A stretch of 64,000 bases of DNA from the NCBI GenBank assembly GCA_036378175.1, contig DASUWY010000012.1, forward strand, positions 33,382 to 97,381. The letters run 5' to 3'. Below, in pieces: positions 56,946 through 64,000 of this stretch. Under the pieces are notes generated by a model. The model was not told the DNA's origin. It did no database searches and worked only from the letters and a program-made list of their open reading frames with translations. Every line of letters begins with the position of its first letter. Positions within the stretch are counted from its first letter, which is position 1. This DNA comes from Thermoleophilaceae bacterium (GTDB lineage Bacteria; Actinomycetota; Thermoleophilia; Solirubrobacterales; Thermoleophilaceae). The position numbers were made by a program, and so were the translations under genes.

Positions 56946-58598
56946 ATGTCAGCTGAGCCACAGGCACGGGAGGGCACGCAGGTCCACGGAGGGCGGATCG
57001 TCGCGCAGCGGCTTGCGGCCGCCGGCGTGAGCAAGCTTTTCACGCTCTCGGGCGGTCATCTCTTCTCGATCTACGACGGCTGTCGCGAGGAGGGAATCGA
57101 CCTCGTGGACGTCCGCCATGAGCAGGCGGCGGCGTTCGCTGCCGAGGGCTGGGCGAAGGCCACGCGCACGCCGGGGGTGTGCGCGCTCACCGCCGGCCCG
57201 GGCGTGACCAACGGCATGAGCGCGATGGCGAGCGCGCTGATGAACAGCTCGCCGATGGTGGTGCTGGGCGGACGCGCTCCGGCGATGCGATGGGGGCAGG
57301 GCTCGCTTCAGGAGATCGACCACGTGCCGTTCGTCGCGCCGGTGACGAAGAGCGCGGTTACGGCATCGGCCACCGGCGAGATCGGGCGGCTCGTGAACGA
57401 GGCGCTCGTGAGCTGCCTCGAGCCGCCGGGAGGCCCCACGTTCGTGGACTTCCCGCTCGACCACGTGTTCATGGAGGCCGATGCCGCGGGCGACGGCCGG
57501 CTCGAGCTGCCTGATCCCGCGTCGCTGCCCGCCGCACCCGACGTCGCCCAGGCGGCAGAGCTGCTTCGCGGCGCCGAGCGGCCGGCGATCATGGCCGGCA
57601 CGGGCCTCTATTGGGGCCACGGCGAGGAGGCGCTGCAACGGCTGTGCGAGGAGCTGCGCATCCCGGTGTTCCTCAACGGGCTCGCCCGGGGCTGCGTGCC
57701 GGCGGACCACGACTGCTTCTTCTCGCGCGCGCGCGGCACGGCTTTGAAGGGCGCAGACGTGGCGCTCGTGATAGGCGTGCCGATGGACTTCCGGCTCGGC
57801 TTCGGCGGCTCGTTCGGCGAGGAGACGAAGATCGTGGCGATCGGCTCGGCGCCACCGGCCAACCCGCACCCGCGCGAGCCCGCGGCGGAGCTCTACGGCG
57901 GCATTGCCGCGACGATCGAGGCGCTGCGCTCGGAGGCCGCGGGCGGCCCCGATCGGTCGGAATGGCTGCGCACGCTGCGCGAGAACGAGAACGAGAAGCG
58001 CGCGGCCGAGCAGGAGGAGCTGAATGACTCGCGCTCGCCCCTGCATCCGATGCGCGTCTACCACGAGCTCCAGCGGGTGATCGACCGTGACACGATCGTG
58101 ATCGGCGACGGCGGGGACTTCGTCTCGTACGCCGGACGCGTGATCGAGACCTACGAGCCCGGCTGCTGGATGGATCCGGGCCCGTACGGCTGCCTCGGCT
58201 CAGGGCCCGGCTACGCGATCGCAGCCGCGGTCGCGCGGCCGGACCGCCGCACGCTGCTGCTGCTCGGCGACGGCGCGTTTGGCTTCTCGGGACTCGAGTT
58301 CGACACCATGGTTCGCCACAACCTGCCCGTGGTCGCGGTGATGGGCAACAACGGCATCTGGGGGCTCGAGAAGCACCCGATGGAGTTCCTCTACGGCTAC
58401 TCTGTCGCGGCCGAGCTCCAGCCCGAGCTTCGCTACGACAAGATCGTCGAGGACCTCGGCGGCCACGGCGAGCTCGTGCGCGAGCCCGATGAGCTCGTGC
58501 CCGCGCTCGAGCGCGCTTTCGCGTCCGGCAAGCCGGCGCTCGTGAATGTGCTCACCGACCCGTCGGTGGCATATCCGCGCAAGGCCAATCTCGCCTAG
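56946..58598 (+). CDS. Thiamine-diphosphate enzyme (acetolactate synthase-like)
   Basis: 550 residues in Pyr-middle-PP order. Catalytic Glu in [11 protein letters not shown] near 58, G-P-G-V-T-N-G near 88, and the TPP-Mg motif G-D-G-A-F near 440 closing with M-G-N-N-G-I-W. Close in pattern to IlvG-type acetolactate synthases and to 2-hydroxyacyl-CoA lyases/oxalyl-CoA decarboxylases; no regulatory IlvN subunit gene is adjacent, so biosynthetic AHAS is not certain. Divergent from the dehalogenase-like gene. Confidence 0.82.
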   Translation: MSAEPQAREGTQVHGGRIVAQRLAAAGVSKLFTLSGGHLFSIYDGCREEGIDLVDVRHEQAAAFAAEGWAKATRTPGVCALTAGPGVTNGMSAMASALMNSSPMVVLGGRAPAMRWGQGSLQEIDHVPFVAPVTKSAVTASATGEIGRLVNEALVSCLEPPGGPTFVDFPLDHVFMEADAAGDGRLELPDPASLPAAPDVAQAAELLRGAERPAIMAGTGLYWGHGEEALQRLCEELRIPVFLNGLARGCVPADHDCFFSRARGTALKGADVALVIGVPMDFRLGFGGSFGEETKIVAIGSAPPANPHPREPAAELYGGIAATIEALRSEAAGGPDRSEWLRTLRENENEKRAAEQEELNDSRSPLHPMRVYHELQRVIDRDTIVIGDGGDFVSYAGRVIETYEPGCWMDPGPYGCLGSGPGYAIAAAVARPDRRTLLLLGDGAFGFSGLEFDTMVRHNLPVVAVMGNNGIWGLEKHPMEFLYGYSVAAELQPELRYDKIVEDLGGHGELVREPDELVPALERAFASGKPALVNVLTDPSVAYPRKANLA

Positions 58599-58720
58599 CG
58601 GCGAGAGGTCATGGGCCAGAGGCTCAACCAGTAGTTCGCCCCATCTCGCTGCCTCGTTCTGCCGATGTCGGCCCGGCTTGACGTGCCGACAATCAGACGA
58701 AAGCGAAGAAGGAGCGAACC

Positions 58721-58930
58721 ATGACCCACCGCGCCTCCCACCTCGTACGCGACGTGGCCTTCATCGTGACCGTCGTCATGATCCTCGCGGTGGTGAGCTG
58801 GGTCTTCGTCGACTATGGCTTCGCACTGGCGATCGTGCTCATGATCGGCGCGCTGGCGATCCTCCTCGTCCCGGCTGTAGGGATCTACTACGAGGAGCGC
58901 GACGTGCCGCACGACAACCTCCGCACGTAA
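58721..58930 (+). CDS. Small two-helix membrane protein
   Basis: 69 residues after a good AAGGAG site. Two hydrophobic helices (about 11-30 and 34-54) with a short D-Y-G-F turn, then a charged cytoplasmic-looking end (Y-E-E-R-D-V-P-H-D). No recognised family. Followed by a 7-bp stem (58934-58940/58957-58963) close to the stop. Confidence 0.7.
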   Translation: MTHRASHLVRDVAFIVTVVMILAVVSWVFVDYGFALAIVLMIGALAILLVPAVGIYYEERDVPHDNLRT

Positions 58931-58964
58931 GACGTCGCCCCATCACAGCCTCCCCAGGGCGACA

Positions 58965-59151
58965 GAAAGAGAACCGCCGGCTCGAAAGAGCCGGCGGTTC
59001 AAGTGGCCCCATCAGGACGGGCAGGGGTACGTGCCATGAAAGGGCCTCAGCGGTTCGAGCGGCGGGAGGCGCCGATACGATGCGGCTTCGCCCGAACCTA
59101 TGTGCCGAATCTTACGGTCAGTGCGCGAAGGCACGCTGACCCGACCCGGCG
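58965..59151 (-). ncRNA. Candidate small structured RNA
   Basis: No gene fits the 295 nt between the small membrane gene and ppx. On the minus strand TTGCCT (59182-59187) and TATACT (59158-59163) stand 18 nt apart, a near-ideal sigma-70 promoter. The transcript would be about 190 nt: a long hairpin GGTCAG...CTGACC first, then GGTTCGGGCG pairing with CGCTCGAACC round an inner GCCG/CGGC arm, a CCCC/GGGG arm, and a 13-bp GAACCGCCGGCTC stem ending in TCTTTCT. Not matched to tRNA, tmRNA, SRP, RNase P or 6S motifs that I know. It could instead be a long 3' UTR of ppx. Confidence 0.55.
58971..59000 (-). terminator. Intrinsic terminator of the candidate small RNA / ppx
   Basis: 13-bp perfect stem GAACCGCCGGCTC / GAGCCGGCGGTTC with a 4-nt loop (GAAA on plus, TTTC on minus). 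Reading the minus strand it is followed by TCTTTCT, so it terminates leftward transcription. On the plus strand no T-run follows. Confidence 0.8.
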
Positions 59152-59157
59152 ACGCTG

Positions 59158-59187
59158 AGTATAACCACAGCGGGGTAGTTAAGGCAA
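59158..59187 (-). promoter_or_regulatory. Sigma-70-like promoter of the candidate small RNA
   Basis: Minus strand TTGCCT (-35) and TATACT (-10) with an 18-nt spacer. The only coding neighbour on this strand ends 40 nt upstream, so the promoter must serve the noncoding stretch that follows. Confidence 0.55.
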
Positions 59188-59225
59188 GCTAGAACATCCG
59201 CTGATCGGTACTCCGGTTCGTCCAA

Positions 59226-60143
59226 CTAAGAGGCGCTCTGGAGCGCCGCTCCATAGAGGATGTCGTGCTCCCCGACTTCGATCTCGGTGAGCTCGAAAGC
59301 CTTCATTGCCTCCACGAGGATCACGGCTCCCGCGACGATGGTCGGCGCCCTGTCCGGATGGAGCCCAACCACGCCGCGCCGCTCTGGCTCCGGCAGCGAG
59401 GCGAGCATGTCGAGCATCCGCTCGCAGGCGCCCAGCTCGAGCCGGTAGCCGTGCACCTTGCTGGAGTCGTAGGGGTCCAGCCGCTGATCGATCGCGGCGA
59501 GTGACGTGGGCGTTCCCGCCACTGCCACGCCGTCCCGTACTCCAGCGCGGACATCCGCCGGCACCTGCGCCTCGATGATGCCGCGCACGTCATCTGCCAG
59601 CGCGTCCACCTGGTCGCGCGGGGGAGGATCGTCGTCGATGTGGCGCTCGGTCTGGCGCACGGAGCCCGCCTGGGTCGACACGTGGAAGGCGGGGTCCTCG
59701 CCCGGGCGGCCCACAACGAACTCGGTGCTGCCGCCGCCGATGTCGAGCACCAGCACGGGATCGCCTCCGTCGGCCCGTTCCAATGTGGCGCCGGCGAACG
59801 TGAGGCGCGCCTCCTCGTCGCCGCTGATGATGCGCGCATCGATGCCGAAGCGCTCGCGCAGCTCGTCGCGGAAGTGCTCGCCGTTGCCGGCGTCGCGCAC
59901 CGCGCTCGTGGCCACCGCCACCGTGCGCTCGGCGCCGAGATCGTCGATGGCCTGCCTGTACTCCCCGACGGCGGCGAACACGCGCTCCATCGCGCCGTCG
60001 CGCAGCTGGCCGTCGGCATCCACTCCCTCGCCGAGGCGAGTGACCGTGTTGCGACGGGCCAGCTCGCGCACGCGCCCGTCAACAACGTCGGCCACGAGCA
60101 GCCGCGTGGTGTTCGTGCCGAGATCGACCACCGCGACCCTCAC
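59226..60143 (-). CDS. Ppx/GppA exopolyphosphatase family protein
   Basis: 305 residues from GTG 60143, which overlaps the photolyase stop by 4 nt; the reading continues upstream only as a photolyase shadow. V-D-L-G-T-N-T-T-R-L-L near 5-15 (phosphate 1), S-G-D-E-E-A-R-L-T-F near 130, D-I-G-G-G-S-T-E-F near 156 (phosphate 2), and G-T-P-T-S-L-A-A near 230. A short, two-domain form as in mycobacterial Ppx1. It removes phosphate from polyphosphate or pppGpp. Confidence 0.92.
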   Translation of the reverse strand: MRVAVVDLGTNTTRLLVADVVDGRVRELARRNTVTRLGEGVDADGQLRDGAMERVFAAVGEYRQAIDDLGAERTVAVATSAVRDAGNGEHFRDELRERFGIDARIISGDEEARLTFAGATLERADGGDPVLVLDIGGGSTEFVVGRPGEDPAFHVSTQAGSVRQTERHIDDDPPPRDQVDALADDVRGIIEAQVPADVRAGVRDGVAVAGTPTSLAAIDQRLDPYDSSKVHGYRLELGACERMLDMLASLPEPERRGVVGLHPDRAPTIVAGAVILVEAMKAFELTEIEVGEHDILYGAALQSAS

Positions 60144-61498
60144 GAGGCAGCCCTGTAGCGCTCGATCGCGCGCTGCCTCTCCTCGCGGTGGTCCACGATC
60201 GGCGCCGGATAGTCGCGGCCGATCACGCAGCCGCTGGCGCGCTGCTCGTCGCCCGTCATCTTCCAAGGCTCGGCGAGGTGCTCGTCCGGCACGCGACCGA
60301 GCTCCGGCACCCACCTGCGCACGTAGGTGCCGTGCGGGTCGTACCGCTTCTGCTGCGCGGTGGGGTTGAGCATGCGCCGGAAGTACGGCGCGGGATCCGC
60401 GCCCACGGACGCGATCCACTGCCAGTTGCCGTTGTTGTTCGCCTCGTCCCCGTCGAGCAGGTGCTCCATGAAGTGCCGCTCACCCGCGCGCCAGTCGAGG
60501 TGGAGGTCCTTCGTGAGGAACGAGCCCACCACGAGACGCGCGCGGTTGTGCATGAAGCCGCTGGCACGGAGCTGGCGCATCCCCGCATCCACGAGCGGGT
60601 AGCCGGTGCGGCCCTCGCGCCAGGCGTCGAACAGCTCGGCGTCGCTGTCCCACTCGAGCGAGCGGTAGCGCTCCTGCAGCTCGAGGCGGGCCGCCTGCGG
60701 GTTGTGCAGAAGGAGCTGCGCGTGGAAGTCGCGCCAGGCGAGTTGGCGGCGGAATGCGGCGGCGCCCTCGCCGCGCCGGGCGGCAACCTTCGTCTCGACC
60801 TCGCGTGCCGAGATACAGCCGAGGTGGAGGTACGGCGAGAGGCCGGAGCTGGGCTCTGCGAGATCGTCGTGGGTGCGTGCGTAGCGGGCGAGGCCGGTGC
60901 GCAGCCATGCGGTCAATGCGCCGCGCGCCGCGCGCTCGCCCGGCTCGCGCAGGGCGGCGGGGGCCTTCGGGAGGCGCCCGCGTCGGAGCCTCGGCATCGG
61001 CACGCGCGCGGGGGCGCGCAGCACCGGGCGGCGATCCACCCCGAGCCATGCACGGTGGTAGGGCGAGAACACGCGATAGGGCTTGAGGGCGGCGAGATCG
61101 ATGGCGAAGTTGCCCTCGCTTTCGTTCACGGCGACGCCATCAGCCTCCAGCCCGGCGCGCACTCCACGGTCTCTCGCGCGCGCGAACGACGACACGTCGG
61201 CCGCCCAGTAGACGGCGCTTGCGCGCGTGTCCCGCGCGAGCTTCCTCAGCTCTTCTTCGGGCCGACCGTCGCGGACGGCGAGCGCGCCGTCCCGGTCGCG
61301 CAGCGACGCGTCGAGGTCGGCGAGCGAGCCGAGCAGAAATGCCGTGCGCGCGGCCGAGCGGAAGCGGCCCTCGAGCAGCCGCCGGTCGAGAACGAACACA
61401 GGCACCACGAGGTCGTGCTCGGCGAGCGCCGCGGCGAGCGGCGGATGGTCGTGCACGCGCAGGTCGCGCCGGAACCAGACGATTGCGGTGGACGGCAT
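60140..61498 (-). CDS. phr: Deoxyribodipyrimidine photolyase (CPD class I type)
   Basis: 452 residues from ATG 61498; further upstream codons are antisense to the selenoprotein gene. V-W-F-R-R-D-L-R-V-H-D near 7-17 is the antenna-domain start; F-S-P-Y near 150; F-R-R-Q-L-A-W-R-D-F near 258; N-N-N-G-N-W-Q-W-I-A-S near 365 and P-Y-F-R-R-M-L-N-P near 383 bind FAD and carry the electron-transfer Trp residues. Repairs UV dimers with blue light, suggesting life in lit surface habitats. Confidence 0.93.
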   Translation of the reverse strand: MPSTAIVWFRRDLRVHDHPPLAAALAEHDLVVPVFVLDRRLLEGRFRSAARTAFLLGSLADLDASLRDRDGALAVRDGRPEEELRKLARDTRASAVYWAADVSSFARARDRGVRAGLEADGVAVNESEGNFAIDLAALKPYRVFSPYHRAWLGVDRRPVLRAPARVPMPRLRRGRLPKAPAALREPGERAARGALTAWLRTGLARYARTHDDLAEPSSGLSPYLHLGCISAREVETKVAARRGEGAAAFRRQLAWRDFHAQLLLHNPQAARLELQERYRSLEWDSDAELFDAWREGRTGYPLVDAGMRQLRASGFMHNRARLVVGSFLTKDLHLDWRAGERHFMEHLLDGDEANNNGNWQWIASVGADPAPYFRRMLNPTAQQKRYDPHGTYVRRWVPELGRVPDEHLAEPWKMTGDEQRASGCVIGRDYPAPIVDHREERQRAIERYRAAS

Positions 61499-61525
61499 GG
61501 TGGCGAAAGCTAGCCAGCCCCCCTG

Positions 61526-61531
61526 TAGGCT
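61526..61531 (+). promoter_or_regulatory. -10 box of the selenoprotein gene
   Basis: TAGGCT lies 6 nt before ATG 61538, with no purine-rich ribosome site between. This is the same geometry as eight other genes here, indicating a leaderless mRNA. Confidence 0.5.
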
Positions 61532-61537
61532 GCGCGC

Positions 61538-62131
61538 ATGACCCCGCTCTTCGGCGCATCGCTCAGGCGTCAGGAGGCGCGCCCGCCGGAGGACGCGAGC
61601 GCGCTCGCAGACCTCGTGGTGAAGGACCTCGACGGAGGCGACGTCCGCCTCGGCTCGCTGTGGGACGACCAGCCGGCCGTGCTGGTCTGGCTCCGCCACT
61701 ACGGCTGAGTGTTCTGCCGCTCGCACGCGGTGCAGTTGCACCGCGACCGTTCGAAGTTCGACGCCGCGGGCGTGCGCCTCGCGGTGATCGGCCAGGGCAC
61801 GCCCGCGCATGCGCAGCACTTTGGCGAGACGCAGAACGTGGATCTCCCCATGTACGTGGACGAGGGGCGCGACACCTACAAGGCGGCAGGGACGAAGGTC
61901 GGCACCGCAAACGAGCTGATCGGCCCGCGCGTGGTGGCAAAGGGCGCCGCCGCCAGCAAGAACGACGGCGTGATGCAGGGCCGGATCATCGGCCACCCGG
62001 CCCAGCTCGGCGGCGTGATGGTTGTGCGGCCCGGCAACAAGATCACCTACGTCCACCTGGCAGACGACGCGAGCGACAACCCGCCTAATGAAGAGGTTTT
62101 GGAGGCTGCAAAGGCAGCTTCAAAGGCTTGA
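61538..62131 (+). CDS. Peroxiredoxin-like selenoprotein (in-frame UGA = Sec57)
   Basis: 197 residues with TGA (61706-61708) read as selenocysteine. Both sides are in the same frame and form one AhpC/TSA-like protein: before it L-V-V-K-D-L-D-G-G and P-A-V-L-V-W-L-R-H-Y-G, after it V-F-C-R-S-H-A-V-Q-L. The redox motif is U57-x-x-C60, where relatives have C-x-x-C. Further parts (G-V-R-L-A-V-I-G-Q-G-T-P, Y-V-D-E-G-R-D-T-Y) are normal for Prx-like proteins. A bacterial SECIS-like hairpin follows. selD at 31.6 kb supports Sec use. Gene finders would cut it at the TGA. Expected to reduce peroxides or act as a thiol oxidoreductase. Confidence 0.88.
61726..61745 (+). promoter_or_regulatory. Bacterial SECIS-like hairpin
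   Basis: CGCGGTGCAGTTGCACCGCG: a perfect stem with an apical loop CAGTTG that holds a GU. The GU (61735-61736) lies 29 nt after the U of the UGA, within the 16-37 nt range described for bacterial SECIS elements that bind SelB. It is inside the coding region, as expected in bacteria. Confidence 0.75.
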
Positions 62132-62169
62132 CGGAGCCTCTTCGAGGTTGCTACATTCGTTGGTCGCGA

Positions 62170-62243
<74 letters not shown>

Positions 62244-62245
62244 TA

Positions 62246-62321
62246 CCGAAGCCCGGTAACGAGGAAAGCCCGAAAGTCCCGCAAGGGACCTGAAATTGCG
62301 ACCCGAGGAGCCGGGCTTCGG
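62246..62321. repeat. 11-bp inverted repeat just after tRNA-fMet
   Basis: CCGAAGCCCGG and CCGGGCTTCGG enclose 54 nt, which contains a further GTCCC-GCAA-GGGAC hairpin (62276-62289). It begins 2 nt after the tRNA. Could terminate the tRNA transcript or be part of an integration site. Confidence 0.7.
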
Positions 62322-62350
62322 CGTGTTCGCACATCAGACTTGGCTGTCTC

Positions 62351-62374
62351 GGGTCAACGCGTGGGTCAACGCGT
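62351..62374. repeat. Tandem 12-bp repeat after tRNA-fMet
   Basis: GGGTCAACGCGT occurs twice, back to back. A partial CGCGTTGCA recurs at 62370-62378 and 62530-62538. The region 62322-62562 shows no credible gene; besides these repeats I see only the GAGG site of the next gene. Confidence 0.7.
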
Positions 62375-62562
62375 TGCACATCCGATGCACGCGGACCGCC
62401 AGATGCCAGACGACTCTCGGCGTAGGGCAGTGGGGGTGCTCGCTGCGACACGCTCGACTGTGAGCAGGCGCCCCGCACCGTCGCGAGGCCACGAATTCCG
62501 TCCGGAGTAGGCGCGATGATCAGTTCTACGCGTTGCAACGTCTCCTACATCGAGGTCATCGC

Positions 62563-63738
62563 ATGAGCAAGCTGAAGCTGCCCGACCCCGGCTTCGTGTT
62601 CTGGCCGGTCGGCTGTGGCGATTCGACGACGGTGGTCGTCAACAAGGACACGGTCGTGCAGATCGACGTGCATCACGTCGACGACGCCGAGGACGACGAT
62701 GATCCTCGGCTTCCGATTGTGGACCGCCTGGTCGAGTTGCTGCCGAAGAAGAACGGCAAGCCGTACTTGGCGGCGTTCGGAGCGACCCACCTCGACAAGG
62801 ACCACGTGCAAGGGTTCGCCGACCTGCTGGACCGCGTCGTGATCGGCGACTTGTGGTTCACGCCGCGGATCCTGTGGGAGCAGAAGCAGGACGATGCGGC
62901 CGAGCCGTGCGAGGACGCGAAGGCCTTCGAGAAAGAGGCCGAGCGGCGCATCAAGCTGATGAAGAAGCAGGGCGTCGTCGACTCCGGTGACCGCATCCGG
63001 ATCATCGGCTATCACGACGTGCTCAAGGAGCACTCCGACATCTACAAGGACCTGCCCGAGGGCGCCGTGACGGTCCCCGGCAGCAGCTTCACCAACATCG
63101 ACGGCGAGGATCAGTCCGAGCGCTTCTCGGCCTTCGTGCACGCCCCGTTCAAGGACGACACCGAAGGTGAGCGCAACGACACCTCGTTCGCGTTGCAGAT
63201 CACCCTGACCGACGGGGACAACAACGGGCGCGCGCTGCTGCTGGGCGATCTGAGCTACCCGACGCTCAAGCGAATCTTCGATCGCTCCAAGCAGGACAAG
63301 CTCGCCTGGGGAGCGTTCCTGGCGCCGCACCACTGCTCCAAGGCCGCGATGTACTGGATGGGGGAAGGCGACGAGCAGGAGACGCTCAAGCGCGACATCC
63401 TCGACGCGATCGAGAAGGCCAAGGACGCGGGCGGCTACATCATCGCCAGCGCAACGAAGATCCCCGCCAGCGACGAGAAGGGCGCCAACCCGCCGCACGC
63501 GAAGGCAGCCAAGCGCTACCGCGAGCTGGTCGACGACGGACACTTCCTCTGTACCGCCGAGCACCCGAACGAGTCCTCGCCCGAGCCGATCGTCTTCGAG
63601 ATCGATGACAGCGGCCTGACGCTGCGCGACAGCGACACCAAGGCGACCGAGAGCAGCACGAGCCTCAGCCGGGCGGTCGAGGCCGCGCGCGGCGCGGCAG
63701 CGCCTGCGGTCACGCCGGTCGGCTTCGGCCGCGCGTGA
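62563..63738 (+). CDS. ComEC-like metallo-beta-lactamase fold protein, first gene of an accessory operon
   Basis: 391 residues; ATG 62563 has GAGG 7 nt upstream. Metal motif T-H76-L-D78-K-D80-H81 (HxDxDH type, as in ComEC/Rec2 MBL domains and many defence-linked MBLs), L-L-L-G-D229-L for the bridging Asp, and A-P-H256-H257-C-S-K. C-terminus is Ser/Thr/Ala-rich. No signal peptide or membrane helix. GTGA overlap with an E2-like gene. In published surveys of bacterial ubiquitin-like systems, MBL-fold proteins travel with E2 and E1/JAB genes; the same unit probably begins here. Confidence 0.85.
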   Translation: MSKLKLPDPGFVFWPVGCGDSTTVVVNKDTVVQIDVHHVDDAEDDDDPRLPIVDRLVELLPKKNGKPYLAAFGATHLDKDHVQGFADLLDRVVIGDLWFTPRILWEQKQDDAAEPCEDAKAFEKEAERRIKLMKKQGVVDSGDRIRIIGYHDVLKEHSDIYKDLPEGAVTVPGSSFTNIDGEDQSERFSAFVHAPFKDDTEGERNDTSFALQITLTDGDNNGRALLLGDLSYPTLKRIFDRSKQDKLAWGAFLAPHHCSKAAMYWMGEGDEQETLKRDILDAIEKAKDAGGYIIASATKIPASDEKGANPPHAKAAKRYRELVDDGHFLCTAEHPNESSPEPIVFEIDDSGLTLRDSDTKATESSTSLSRAVEAARGAAAPAVTPVGFGRA

Positions 63739-64000
63739 CGCTGTCGTCAGGGCAGCGCCAGGCGCTGCGCCAGACGCGCGCGGTCGCCGCAGCCGACCCC
63801 GACGCGCTGGAGCTCCTCACCTTCGACGAGCCAAAAGAGCGAGACCGCTCGCTCGTGCTCGAGGTGTCGGTGAGCTGCCGCGGCTTCGAGCACCGCGAAG
63901 GGGGGCTGCCCCTGCGCGACCGCGAGCGGCTGCTGATCGTCGTGCCGCCCGACTTCCCGTTCCGCAAGCCCGAGCTCTACACGCCGCATCGGCGCTGGGC
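63735..64000 (+). CDS. E2/UBC-like protein (3' end outside window)
   Basis: 88 residues visible, GTG start in a 4-nt overlap with the MBL gene. After a helical lead (R-Q-A-L-R-Q-T-R-A-V-A-A-A-D-P-D-A-L) come strands L-V-L-E-V-S-V-S-C and L-L-I-V-V-P-P-D-F-P-F-R-K-P-E-L-Y-T-P-H-R-R-W. The P-P-x-F-P-F-x-x-P-x-L turn is the E2/UBC signature also seen in Prok-E2 families. The catalytic Cys would lie just beyond the window. Whether an E1/JAB part is fused downstream cannot be seen. Confidence 0.75.
   Translation, partial: MTLSSGQRQALRQTRAVAAADPDALELLTFDEPKERDRSLVLEVSVSCRGFEHREGGLPLRDRERLLIVVPPDFPFRKPELYTPHRRW

Noticed and set aside
61538..61708. Peroxiredoxin gene as a pseudogene broken by a TGA
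   Set aside because: Frame and conserved residues run unchanged across the TGA, it sits on a catalytic position, a SECIS-like hairpin follows, and selD is present.

Overview
The window comes from a high-GC actinobacterium. Codon use is strongly GC-biased and GTG/TTG starts are common. The gene blocks glmU-prs, rplY-pth, mfd and mazG-eno-ftsB, a six-gene mce operon, a c-di-AMP (ydaO-type) riboswitch in front of a cell-wall hydrolase, and an initiator tRNA with a C1/U72 end all fit Actinomycetota. The mix of selD, a UGA-containing peroxiredoxin gene, csrA and mce genes suggests a deep lineage such as Thermoleophilia (Solirubrobacterales or relatives). That placement is inference, not something the sequence proves.

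Layout. 1-12.9 kb: the 3' part of a secreted repeat/DUF11 protein with a clean terminator, an FmdB zinc ribbon, an LCP cell-wall ligase divergent from a tightly overlapping housekeeping operon (ROK kinase, rsmI, metG, tatD, rsmA, ispE, a DedA-PAP2 fusion, a small membrane protein), a PucR-type regulator behind a perfect 13-bp inverted repeat, and a riboswitch-controlled NlpC/P60 hydrolase. 13-27.5 kb: tRNA-Gln with an HNH gene directly behind it, then glmU, prs, an ABC1 kinase, rplY, pth (apparently a CTG start), an aldo/keto reductase, mfd, a PPIase lipoprotein, mazG, eno, a striking palindrome array, and ftsB. 27.5-38 kb: csrA, an RG-rich acidic protein, a DUF2090 aldolase, a GCS2 ligase, a rhomboid-like protein lacking its catalytic residues, selD head-to-head with a small gene, an MBL hydrolase, an R2lox, csaA, a sigma/anti-sigma fusion, a four-helix-bundle gene flanked by inverted repeats, and tRNA-Leu.

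38-47.5 kb is a complete run of six MCE proteins, with no YrbE permease or ATPase in the window. 47.5-52.5 kb holds a membrane adenylate cyclase overlapping a SpoIIE-type phosphatase, then an NHL/thrombospondin-3 secreted protein. 52.5-58.9 kb holds metabolic and transport genes: a gamma-glutamyltransferase-like enzyme, DUF3311 plus a sodium:solute symporter, a haloalkane-dehalogenase-like hydrolase, and a TPP enzyme. 58.9-61.5 kb holds a candidate minus-strand small RNA, Ppx/GppA and a photolyase.

The last 2.5 kb is the richest part. First comes a peroxiredoxin-like selenoprotein: in-frame UGA at codon 57 in a U-x-x-C motif, followed at a suitable distance by a perfect hairpin with an apical GU. 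selD at 31.6 kb supplies the matching pathway enzyme. Next is the initiator tRNA, a common integration site. Behind it begins an accessory operon with a ComEC-like metallo-beta-lactamase protein overlapping an E2/UBC-like gene that runs off the window, probably the start of a bacterial ubiquitin-like conjugation system.

Many genes have a TANNNT box 6-7 nt before the start codon and no Shine-Dalgarno, so leaderless mRNAs look frequent. Two divergent gene pairs appear to share a single two-way -10 element.
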